Shown one piece after another: positions 53,790 through 61,899 of a DNA stretch of 64,000 bases. The stretch's first letter is position 1. Each line of letters opens with the position of its first letter. Made by a program: the position numbers and the translations under genes. The DNA comes from AP-15 sp963735445 (GTDB lineage: Bacteria; Pseudomonadota; Alphaproteobacteria; ATCC43930; CGMCC-115725), in contig CAVTLC010000043.1 in assembly GCA_963735445.1 (NCBI GenBank), positions 121,670 through 185,669 of the forward strand, given 5' to 3'. A model generated the notes under the pieces. That model saw only the letters and a program-made list of their open reading frames with translations. It made no database searches and was not told the origin of the DNA.

Positions 53790-54824
53790 GTGGAGGTAGG
53801 CGCCTCGACGCGCGCCCGACCCCGCGCCGTCATTCTCGGTTGCGCCGGTGAGGAGCTGTCCTCCGACGAAAGCCGCTTTTTCTCCGAAGCCGATCCGCTG
53901 GGCTTTATCCTGTTTCGGCGCAACTGCGTGTCCCCGGCCCAGATCAGGCGTCTGGTCGATGCGTTGCGCGCCAGCATCGGCCGCTCCGATGCGCCGGTGC
54001 TGATCGATCAGGAGGGCGGTCGAGTGGCGCGGCTGCGGCCGCCATATTGGCGGCTTTATCCGTCGGCCGGGCGGATCGCGGCATTGCCTGATCCATTTGC
54101 CGCGGAGGCAGCAAGGCTCGGCGCGCGGTTGATCGCCGATGATCTCGCAGGGATCGGCATCACCGTCGACTGCCTTCCGGTTCTCGACATCCCGGTGGAC
54201 GGCGCCGATCAGGTGATCGGCGATCGTGCGTATGGCGGCGATCCGGAACGCGTAGTGCGCCTTGCCGGCGCGGTTTGCGAAGGCCTCCTCGATGGCGGGG
54301 TCCTGCCGGTGTTGAAGCACATTCCCGGTCACGGCCGCGCCCGCGTCGACAGCCACTACGCCTGTCCGGTTGTCGAGGCCGAGCACGAGGCGTTGTCCTC
54401 GACCGATTTCGCGCCGTTCGGCGCCTTGGCCGGAATGCCCTGGGCGATGACCGCGCATATCGTCTACCGCGCACTCGACCCCGAGGCGCCGGCGACGTTT
54501 TCCCGGACCGTCATCGGCGAAATCATTCGCGGCGAGATCGGCTTCGACGGCGTGCTGATCTCGGACGATCTGTCGATGCGCGCCTTGGGCGGCGACCTCG
54601 GCAAGCGGGCGGCGCGAGCGCTTGCCGCCGGCTGCGATCTTGTTCTCCATTGCAATGGCGACCGCGACGAGATGGAGGAGGTCGTCGCCGCAGCGTCGCC
54701 GATCAGCGCCGAGGCGGCCGCGCGGCTGGCGCGCGGCGAGGCGATGCGGCGGCAGCCGGTGGAGTTTGACCGGGCGGAGGCCGAGCACCGCTTCGACGCG
54801 TTGTTGGCAGGAGCGGGGGCGTGA
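53790..54824 (+). CDS. nagZ: Beta-N-acetylhexosaminidase (peptidoglycan recycling)
   Basis: 344 residues from GTG 53790, with CTGGAG nine bases upstream. Glycoside hydrolase family 3 barrel: LGFILFRRNCVSPAQIRRL, LIDQEGGRVARLRPP, the conserved KHIPGHGRARVDSHYACP loop carrying the catalytic aspartate/histidine pair, and the nucleophile in VLISDDLSMRALGGD. NagZ removes GlcNAc from muropeptides in the cytoplasm. Overlaps the next gene by four bases. Part of the argS to scpB block. Confidence 0.95.
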   Translation: MEVGASTRARPRAVILGCAGEELSSDESRFFSEADPLGFILFRRNCVSPAQIRRLVDALRASIGRSDAPVLIDQEGGRVARLRPPYWRLYPSAGRIAALPDPFAAEAARLGARLIADDLAGIGITVDCLPVLDIPVDGADQVIGDRAYGGDPERVVRLAGAVCEGLLDGGVLPVLKHIPGHGRARVDSHYACPVVEAEHEALSSTDFAPFGALAGMPWAMTAHIVYRALDPEAPATFSRTVIGEIIRGEIGFDGVLISDDLSMRALGGDLGKRAARALAAGCDLVLHCNGDRDEMEEVVAAASPISAEAAARLARGEAMRRQPVEFDRAEAEHRFDALLAGAGA

Positions 54825-55522
54825 GCTCCGGCTCGATCGCGGCCACGATCTACACAGCCAGCACCTGGGTTCTGCCGGTTGTTATCGCCGTGACCTTTCA
54901 CGAGGCAGCGCACGGGTTCGTGGCATTGCGCTTTGGCGATGATACTGCTTTGCGGGCCCGCCGACTCACTCTCAACCCGCTCAATCACATCGACCCGTTC
55001 GGCACGATCCTGCTGCCGGCGTTGTTGCTGTTGGGCTCGGGCGGGCGCTTTTTGTTCGGCTATGCCAAGCCGGTCCCGGTCAATTTCGGCCGCCTTCGCG
55101 ATCCGCGGCACGACATGGTCTGGGTAGCGCTTGCCGGCCCGGGAACCAATGTCCTTTTGGCGATCGCCTCGTCGCTGTTGTTTTACGGCGTCGTCTTCTT
55201 CCCGCCGAGCCCGGCCGACTGGATCGCCGCCAATCTCGTGCATTCGCTGCAGATCAACGCGGCGTTGTGCGTCTTTAACATGCTGCCGTTACCGCCCTTG
55301 GACGGCGGCCGGGTCGCGGTCGGCCTGCTGCCGCGCCCGCTGGCCTATCCGCTGGCTCGGCTCGAACCCTACGGCATGCCGATCCTGTTGTTGCTGCTGT
55401 TCGTCTTGCCGTGGATCGGCGGCCAGATCGGCGTCAACCTCAACATCCTCGCTTACGTGATCGGCGTGCCGATGGAGGCATTGATCGAGTTCGTGCTCAG
55501 GATCACCGGGCAGGCCGGATGA
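54821..55522 (+). CDS. Site-2 protease family membrane metalloprotease (M50)
   Basis: 233 residues from GTG 54821, overlapping nagZ. Hydrophobic throughout. The zinc-binding HExxH is HEAAH in VVIAVTFHEAAHGFVALRFG, and the third ligand is in NMLPLPPLDGGRVAVGLLP. This is the short single-domain S2P form without PDZ, encoded between nagZ and scpA in many alphaproteobacteria. Its substrate is unknown; the family cleaves within the membrane. Overlaps scpA by ATGA. Confidence 0.92.
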   Translation: MSSGSIAATIYTASTWVLPVVIAVTFHEAAHGFVALRFGDDTALRARRLTLNPLNHIDPFGTILLPALLLLGSGGRFLFGYAKPVPVNFGRLRDPRHDMVWVALAGPGTNVLLAIASSLLFYGVVFFPPSPADWIAANLVHSLQINAALCVFNMLPLPPLDGGRVAVGLLPRPLAYPLARLEPYGMPILLLLLFVLPWIGGQIGVNLNILAYVIGVPMEALIEFVLRITGQAG

Positions 55523-56397
55523 GCGACGGTCCGGTCGAACAAAGTCCCTCAGCAACCGATAAACCCGCACCCATGCCTTCGCCCGCTGGCGATGCCGGGT
55601 CGGGGTGGGGAAAGGGGGAAGATCGGCGGCCTCCGCGCCCCGAGCAGCTGGTGCTCGACCTCGACGGTTATGAGGGACCGATCGATTTGCTGCTGTCGCT
55701 GGCGCGCGAGCAAAAAGTCGATCTGGCGAAAATATCGATCCTGGCATTGGCCGATCAGTATCTCGGCTTTATTGCGGCGCAGCGGCAGCTCAAAATCGAG
55801 ATCGCCGCCGATTATTTGGTCATGGCGGCATGGCTCGCTTATTTGAAATCGCGCCTGCTGCTGCCGCAGCCGCACGAGGAGGACGAGCCGGAGGCCGAGG
55901 AAGTCGCCGCCGCACTCGGGCATCGGCTGCAGCTCCTCGAAGCGATGCAGATCGCTGGCCGCACGCTGATGGCGCGCTCGCGGCTCGGACAGGATTTCTT
56001 TCTGCGCGGCGCTCCGGAGGGTCTGGCAACGGTGCCGGTTCCGGTCTGGCGGCTCGAGCTTTACGAGCTATTGCGCGGTTATGGCGACAGCCGCCGCCGA
56101 ACGACGAATGCGGTGTTGTCGGTCGAGCCCTCGGCCTTTTATTCGATGGATGACGCATTGCAGCGCTTTGCCCGCTTTCTCGGCCGGGTGCCGGACTGGC
56201 GCGCGCTGGTGCGCTTTCTGCCGGAGGAGGTTCGCGGCGATCTGATGCGGCGTTCGGCGCTGGCCGCGACCTTTGCCGCGGTCCTCGAACTCGCGCGCGA
56301 GGGTCGGATCGAGTTGCGTCAGGATCGCGCCTTTGGCCCGATTTGGCTGCGCAGCCCGTCGCCGCTGCGCCGAACAACCGAGCTGCGCCCCGAATGA
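55519..56397 (+). CDS. scpA: Segregation and condensation protein A
   Basis: 292 residues, start ATG 55519 overlapping the S2P stop. After about 40 low-complexity residues the kleisin domain starts LVLDLDGYEGPIDLLLSLAR and EQKVDLAKISILALADQYLG, the clearest ScpA signature. The middle has YLVMAAWLAYLKSRLLLPQP. The C-terminal winged helix is near ALAATFAAVLELAREGRIEL. ScpA joins SMC heads and ScpB in the condensin complex. Overlaps scpB by four bases. Confidence 0.95.
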   Translation: MSDGPVEQSPSATDKPAPMPSPAGDAGSGWGKGEDRRPPRPEQLVLDLDGYEGPIDLLLSLAREQKVDLAKISILALADQYLGFIAAQRQLKIEIAADYLVMAAWLAYLKSRLLLPQPHEEDEPEAEEVAAALGHRLQLLEAMQIAGRTLMARSRLGQDFFLRGAPEGLATVPVPVWRLELYELLRGYGDSRRRTTNAVLSVEPSAFYSMDDALQRFARFLGRVPDWRALVRFLPEEVRGDLMRRSALAATFAAVLELAREGRIELRQDRAFGPIWLRSPSPLRRTTELRPE

Positions 56398-56994
56398 ACG
56401 AGCCAGCGCAGCAATTGCGCCTCGCTGAGGCATTGCTGTTCGCGGCCGGCGAGCCGTTGTCGGAGGAGGCGTTGGCGCGGCGCCTCGGCAGCGACACCGA
56501 CATTGCCGAATTGCTGTCCCGGCTCGCCGAAGCCTATGCCGAGCGCGGCGTAAACCTCGTGCGGCTGTCGGGCGGCTGGACTTTCCGCACCGCCCCCGAT
56601 CTCGCACCGCATTTGCGGATCGAGCGCCCGGTCGCCCGCAAATTGTCCCGCGCCGCGGTCGAAACCTTGGCGATCATCGCCTATCACCAGCCGGTCACGC
56701 GCGCCGAAATCGAGGAAATCCGTGGCGTCGCACTCGGCAAGGGCACCCTCGACAGCTTGATGGAGGCCGGCTGGGTGCGCCCCAAGGGGCGGCGGATGAC
56801 CCCCGGGACGGCCGCTGATTTGGGTCACGACCAAAGATTTTCTGACCCATTTCGGGCTCGACACTTTGGCCGATCTGCCAGCGATCGACGAGTTGCGCGC
56901 CGCCGGTCTCCTCGACCTGACCCCGCCGGTCCTCGGCGAAGAAGCGCCAGCCTCGGAAGCGCCAGCTTCTGTCGGACCTGCGGCCCCGCCTTAG
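56394..56994 (+). CDS. scpB: Segregation and condensation protein B (one frame break)
   Basis: About 199 residues after correction. Two winged-helix domains: LAEALLFAAGEPLSEEALAR at the start and LAIIAYHQPVTRAEIEEIRG in the second, the usual ScpB hallmark. The frame breaks at GGG 56805-56807: with one G fewer, RMTPGRPLIWVTTKDFLTHF and GLDTLADLPAIDELRAAGLL follow, the expected C terminus. ScpB works with ScpA and SMC in chromosome condensation. The gene's stop overlaps the convergent rhodanese stop. An indel in such a core gene argues for sequence error. Confidence 0.93.
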
Positions 56995-58602
56995 GGAGCG
57001 GTCGGGGCGAGACGGAAGCGGCAGTCGCTGTCGCGCCCGATCTGGTTGACGAGCTCAACTTCCCAGGCGAGGTATTCGCGCATAAAGCGCTCGCGGTCGG
57101 CGGGGCGGTCGCGGGCCGATAACGCCACGTCGTCCGGTTCGTCGGCGAGCCGGTCCATGCCGGTTTCGAGCGGCAACCCGGCGGCTTTCCACGCAGCATT
57201 TCCGCCAGCCAGCACCTTGACCGGGCGGCGGTTGCGGATTTCGGCGGCGGCAAAGCGGGCGACCGTGCCGTCCTCGCTGGTCAGCACCAGATCGCCCGAG
57301 GCCGGCAGTTTATCGAGCGCCTGGGCAAGACGGGCGCGGATCGCAAACCACGCGCCGGGGATATGGCCCTCGCGATGACGCCGGCTCAAGCTCAGGTCGA
57401 CGACAACTGCCGTCGGGGTCGGCGCGCAATTCGGCGGGTGAGATCGCAGCCGGCTCCGGCCCGGCGAGCGGGAACATGGCGGTGTCGATCGCCGGCACGC
57501 CCTGTTCGAGCGCAACGCCGTCGAGCCCGTGATCGAGCACTGCTACGTCCCAGCCCATACGCTTTAGCCACGACGCGGTCATCCGCGCCCTGACCCCGGT
57601 ATCGTCGACCAGCACGACCCGCGCGCCCCATATCCCAAGCCAGCTGTCGGTCTCCTGCACCAATTGGCCGCCCGGCGCCATCAGCGAGCCCGGCAGATGG
57701 CCGGCGCGGTATTCGGCCGGGTCGCGCACATCGAGCACATAGAGCGTGCGGCGGTCGGCCTCGCGCTGCCATGCTGCGAGGGTGCTGCGGTCGATGACCG
57801 GCACGCCATAGCGGCGCGCGACCGCATCGGCACGCTGCTGGGCAGCGGCGATCCCCTCCGCCGATACCTCGGGGGCGCGGCGATCAGCTCCGGAAACAAC
57901 GCCGAGGCCGGCCAAATGCCAGGCCATCGTCCCGTCCTTGAGATCCACGACGGGGTTCGGCACCCCGGCGTCGATCAGCGATTGGGCGCCGATGATGCTG
58001 CGGGTGCGCCCGCCGCAATTGACGACGACAAACGTGTCCGGCGACGGCACCAATTCCTGGAAACGATAGACCAGTTCGGCGCCGGGGACGCTGACCGCCC
58101 CCGGAATGCTGTTCGAGTGGTATTCCTCGTAGGACCGGCTGTCGAAGATCACCATGTTCTCACCGCGCTTTTGGCGCTCGGCCAATTCCTCGGCGCTGAT
58201 CCATGGCGTGCCGTATTCGTGCTCGACGACTTCGGCAAAGGCCTTGCTCGGCACATGCACACCGCTATAGACCGGATAGCCCGCGCCGGCCCACGCCTCG
58301 ACCCCACCCGCCAGCACCGCGACGTCGGTCCAGCCGCCTTCGCTCAGCCGAGCCGCAGCGCGCTCCGCCAGCCTACCGCTCTCGGGGCCGCCGGCATCGC
58401 AGACGACGATCGGCGCCGAGCGTCGCGGCAGCAGCGTGGGCGCCAGCAATTCGAGCCGCGACAATGGCAGGCACGAGGCCATCAGCAGATGCCGCTCGTG
58501 AAAGCTCCCCTCCTCGCGTGCGTCAACGATCGCGATCTCGCCGCCCGCCTGATACCGCTGGCGCAGCTCAGCCGGCGTGATGGTTTTGGGTTGTCCCGCC
58601 AT
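56991..58602 (-). CDS. Four-domain rhodanese (sulfurtransferase) protein (one frame break)
   Basis: About 536 residues after correction, ATG 58602 with GGAGG six bases upstream. Four rhodanese-like domains follow one another. Domain 1 (AIVDAREEGSFHERHLLMAS) has a cysteine in VVCDAGGPESGR. Domain 2 (VIFDSRSYEEYHSNSIPGAV) has a full CGGRTR loop, likely the active site. Domain 3 (YVLDVRDPAEYRAGHLPGS) has aspartates in the loop (VLVDDTGVRARM). Domain 4 lies after the break at GGGG 57415-57418 and has a cysteine-free SEDGTVAR loop. Proteins with one active and several inactive rhodanese domains move sulfane sulfur. No neighbour fixes the partner. Confidence 0.88.
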
Positions 58603-58693
58603 CTCGATCCTCCGCAAAATTCCCCGAGGTTCCGTTTGCCCGAAATCGCGGCACGCGTCAAAGTCGCGCTTAGAAAAATCGATGGAGGTGGGG

Positions 58694-59104
58694 ATGTCGG
58701 AAGGACGACGGGCACGGCCGCAGCCGACGCCGGAGACGCAGCATTTCTGGGACGGCACGCGCGCCGGTGAACTCCGGCTGCAGCGCTGCAACACCTGCGA
58801 CAAGGTTTATTTTCCGCCGCGCCCGTTCTGCCCGGCCTGCGCCTCGCGCGACGTCGCGGTGGTTCGCGCCTCGGGCAAGGGCCGGCTCTTCAGCTATGTC
58901 ATCCACCACCGCCCGGTGCCGGGCTTCACCCCGCCCTATGCGATCGCCGTCGTCGAGCTCGACGAGGGGCCGCGGATGATGACCAACATCACCGATTGCC
59001 CGCAAACCCCGGAGGCGTTGCAGCTCGATATGCCGGTCGAGGTCGCGTTCGAAAAGCTCGACGACCAGATCACCCTGCCGCTCTTCCGCCCGGCCGCGAG
59101 GTAG
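58694..59104 (+). CDS. DUF35/OB-fold zinc-ribbon protein, thiolase partner
   Basis: 136 residues. ATG 58694 is preferred to ATG 58682 because GGAGG precedes it by five bases. It has a zinc ribbon with CNTCDKVYFPPRPFCPACAS (four cysteines) followed by an OB fold with GKGRLFSYVIHHRPVPGF. Such proteins sit next to thiolase/SCP2-like genes and supply acyl-CoA or nucleotide contacts, for example in sterol side-chain or ketoacyl-CoA pathways. The next gene, four bases on, is a thiolase, so the two probably form one complex. Confidence 0.92.
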   Translation: MSEGRRARPQPTPETQHFWDGTRAGELRLQRCNTCDKVYFPPRPFCPACASRDVAVVRASGKGRLFSYVIHHRPVPGFTPPYAIAVVELDEGPRMMTNITDCPQTPEALQLDMPVEVAFEKLDDQITLPLFRPAAR

Positions 59105-59108
59105 CCCG

Positions 59109-60254
59109 ATGAAGCCGAAATCGATCGCCATCGTCGGTGCGGCCGAGACCACGCGGCTCGGCGTCATCCCCGACATGTCGCAAATCCAATTGCATGCCGA
59201 CGCGGCGCTGAACGCGATGGCCGATGCCGGGCTCAAACCCAAGGACATCGACGGCATCGCGACCGCCGGCGAGACGCCGGTCACGATCGCGCACTATCTC
59301 GGGCTGACCCCGAAATGGGTCGACGGCACCGCGGTCGGCGGCTGCTCGTTTATGATCCATGTCCGCCACGCCGCCGCGGCGATCGCCTCCGGGCTGTGCC
59401 AGACGGTGCTGATCACCCATGGCGAGAGCGGCCGCTCCGGTGTCGGGCGCACCCGCAATGTCCCGGCGCCGACCAGCCTCGCCGGTCAGTTCGAGCAGCC
59501 TTACGGGCCGATGGGGCCGCCGACTTTGTTCACGATCCCCGTGCTGCGCTACATGAAGACCTATGGCCTCAGCCACGAGACCTTGGCGATGGTCTCGGTC
59601 GTGCAGCGCGAGTGGGCGGCGAAAAATCCGCGCGCCACCTTCAAGGACCCGATCACCGTCGACGACGTCCTGAACTCGCGGATGATCGCCTACCCGTTCC
59701 GGCTATTGCAGTGCTGCCTGGTGACCGATGGCGGCGGCGCCCTTATTCTCGTTTCGGCCGAGCGCGCCCGCGACTTCCCGACAAAAGCCGGTTTACCTGC
59801 TCGGGACAGGCGAGAGCGTCGAGACCCCGATGGTCAGCCAGATGGAGGATTTCACCTCGTCGCGCGCCTTCCGCGTCGCCGGCCCCACCGCCTTTGCCGA
59901 GGCCGGCATCACCCACAAGGACGTCGACCATCTGATGATCTACGACGCCTTTGCCCATCTGCCGATCTACGGGCTCGAGGATCTCGGCTTTGTCGGGCGC
60001 GGCGAGGCGCGGCGCCTTTATCGCCGAGCGCAACACCGCCCCCGGCGGCAAGCTGCCGCTCAACACCAATGGCGGCGGCCTCTCCTACATGCATTCCGGC
60101 ATGTACGGCATGTACGCGCTTGCAGGAGAGCGTGCGCCAGATGCGCGGCATCGCCCCGGCCCAGATCCCCGACGCCAAGATCTCGGTCTGCCACGGTGTC
60201 GGCGGCATGTTCGCCGCGTCCGGCACGATCATCATGTCGAATGAGCCGCCATAA
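59109..60254 (+). CDS. Thiolase/lipid-transfer-type acyltransferase (three frame breaks)
   Basis: About 380 residues after undoing three single-base insertions: in AAAA 59783-59786, near 60007-60012, and near 60120-60122. Frame 1 runs from KSIAIVGAAETTRLGVIPDM through GGCSFMIHVRHAAAAIASGL and QCCLVTDGGGALILVSAERA. The next frames give VYLLGTGESVETPMVSQMED, FIAERNTAPGGKLPLNTNGG, and finally VRQMRGIAPAQIPDAKISVC with HGVGG near the end. This is the SCP-x/acetyl-CoA acetyltransferase-like thiolase family, with the terminal cysteine-histidine loop kept (SVCHG). Paired with the DUF35 gene. Its 3' end recurs downstream. Confidence 0.88.
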   Translation: MKPKSIAIVGAAETTRLGVIPDMSQIQLHADAALNAMADAGLKPKDIDGIATAGETPVTIAHYLGLTPKWVDGTAVGGCSFMIHVRHAAAAIASGLCQTVLITHGESGRSGVGRTRNVPAPTSLAGQFEQPYGPMGPPTLFTIPVLRYMKTYGLSHETLAMVSVVQREWAAKNPRATFKDPITVDDVLNSRMIAYPFRLLQCCLVTDGGGALILVSAERARDFPTKAGLPARDRRERRDPDGQPDGGFHLVARLPRRRPHRLCRGRHHPQGRRPSDDLRRLCPSADLRARGSRLCRARRGAAPLSPSATPPPAASCRSTPMAAASPTCIPACTACTRLQESVRQMRGIAPAQIPDAKISVCHGVGGMFAASGTIIMSNEPP

Positions 60255-60558
60255 GCCGGTTCCCGGTTATTCCCGTAGAGCCGGGAATTCCTGCGATTTG
60301 CCGCCCCAAACCGCCATTTCGCTGCAAAAATGATGAAGCGTATCAAGCCGCTGGCAGCGAATTCCCGTAGCCATGCCAAACGGGAATTCGTTCCGCCCTC
60401 TCGGGAATTGAATTCGAGAAACCGGTAAATTAAAAGCCTGGTCTGCCAACCGCTGATGAACGATTGCAAAGAGACCCATCCGACAGGAACTGCCCTAAAA
60501 TAAAGCCAATCGAAACCGATGTTAGCGCGCCAGTTCGCCATTTTTGAGGCGGGGGCCG
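60255..60558. other. Repeat-containing stretch after the thiolase gene
   Basis: About 300 bases with no gene. GGGAATTC or its near-reverse GAATTCCC appears at 60283-60289, 60361-60367, 60381-60388 and 60404-60411, partly in inverted arrangement, suggesting a folded or protein-bound element. It leads directly into a relic of the thiolase 3' end. Confidence 0.5.
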
Positions 60559-60637
60559 AGCCCGACATGTCGGTCTGCCACGGCCCCGATGGCGTATTCG
60601 CCGCTCCGGCGCGATGACCCTGTCGAACGAGCCCTGA
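60559..60637 (+). pseudogene. Thiolase 3'-end relic 1
   Basis: Reads PDMSVCHGPDGVFAAPAR, then after one shift MTLSNEP and a stop. It matches DAKISVCHGVGGMFAASGTI and IMSNEPP of the thiolase gene at 59109-60254. Only the last part of the gene is present and the frame is damaged. Confidence 0.8.
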
Positions 60638-60693
60638 TGAGCTACGGAGCAGATCAAGCCGATCTGCTCCGCAACCCATACGGATCTCCGCCG

Positions 60694-61542
60694 CTATGCG
60701 ACAGCTGCCGCGGCTCTCCACGGATTATCCGACGTAACCCCACCCGCGAGGCCGGCAACCGCCGCGCTGAAGTCCGACCACGCATTGGTTCCGCCGGTCA
60801 GCGCGGTGTAGTTGGAGGCGAGGCTGCCGTCGGGGCAGCCGGCCTGGGTGATTTGTGCCGCGGTGTGGCCCTTCGACATCATCCAGTAGAGATAGACGAC
60901 GCCGCAGCCGGTACTGAGGGCGTCCTGATCCGTTGACTCGGTCGCGTCGATCCAGTTCGGTCGGCCGGCGCGGTCCCAGGCCGGGCCCGTGGCAAAGCCG
61001 GCGAGTGCCCCGTTCGGGCCCCCTGATTCGAGCTCGGCGAGAAAACGCGACAGCGCCTCGCCGTTCGAACCGCCGCAATCCCAACCCTTGTTTTGCGCAC
61101 CCATAAAAGACTCGGTCAGTTCGGCAACGATCAGGCCGGTGGTCATCAGCGGATTGCCAAACGCTGCATCGATATAGAGATCACCACCGGGGTTGAAGCT
61201 GCACCCGTAATGGTAGGCGCCGCCGGTTCCGTCGGTCTGGTTATTCACGGGCGCTATGATGACGTTCACCGCCTTACCGTCGATCCCGAAATAATTCCGG
61301 CAATTGACGTAGGTCTGCTCGACCGTCGGTTTGATTTGCTGCGCAAGGTCCGCCCCCGGGTTCCCGAGCTGGGGATCGTAGTATAGCGTCACGTCGGCTG
61401 TCGCCCCGACCTGTTCGGTCGGGAAATCGAATTTGTGCGCCGGCGGCTTATGACGCCGTTTCGACTGCACGTGAGCAAATGCCCGAGCCCGCGCGTGCGG
61501 TTCGGTGTGATAATGCGTTGGAAGCGTCAGTCTGATTGTCAT
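60694..61542 (-). CDS. Conserved-looking protein of unknown function
   Basis: 282 residues from ATG 61542, GAGAG upstream. The N-terminal 45 residues are basic and histidine-rich (TLPTHYHTEPHARARAFAHV). The rest looks globular: ADVTLYYDPQLGNPGADLAQ, then GGAYHYGCSFNPGGDLYID. A conserved-looking block is LIVAELTESFMGAQNKGWDC followed by GGSNGEALSRFLAEL near residues 145-180. No signal peptide is clear. Similar blocks seem to occur in other bacterial proteins of unknown role, possibly hydrolase-like, but no family is claimed. It stands alone, divergent from the dehydrogenase gene. Confidence 0.65.
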   Translation of the reverse strand: MTIRLTLPTHYHTEPHARARAFAHVQSKRRHKPPAHKFDFPTEQVGATADVTLYYDPQLGNPGADLAQQIKPTVEQTYVNCRNYFGIDGKAVNVIIAPVNNQTDGTGGAYHYGCSFNPGGDLYIDAAFGNPLMTTGLIVAELTESFMGAQNKGWDCGGSNGEALSRFLAELESGGPNGALAGFATGPAWDRAGRPNWIDATESTDQDALSTGCGVVYLYWMMSKGHTAAQITQAGCPDGSLASNYTALTGGTNAWSDFSAAVAGLAGGVTSDNPWRAAAAVA

Positions 61543-61899
61543 GGCCGTCTCTCGTCCAAACGAGACACCAGCTAAAGAGGGCTGGAGCACCGCAAAACAT
61601 AGGAGGAAGGCCCGGCTCGAGATGTGATCCGCTTCACACCGGCCAAAAAACTTTCGGTTACTTGGCCGAAGCGCGGGCCGCTCCGGTTGTCTGACGAATG
61701 CCGACGCAAACTGAGAAGAAGTCGGCGCTCCAAACAAATCAAGTGACAGCGCTTTGCGGCATATGTACTCGGGCTGGCCCGCCCTGCAATAGAGCGTGCG
61801 CCGGGCTTCGTCCGCCTAAATCCCCGGTGAGCGAGGCGCCGCGGTGGTTTGCCGTCGCTCGACCCATTCCTACCTACTGCTCTAGGGAGGGCGTCAGGA
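61543..61899. other. Divergent intergenic region with a possible thiolase-tail trace
   Basis: About 360 bases between divergent starts; both promoters are expected here. Bases about 61758-61830 contain GGCATATGTAC, TAGAGCGTGCGCC and ATCCCCGGTGAGC in the same order and spacing as matching parts of the thiolase 3' end. The match is partial and may be chance. Confidence 0.4.
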
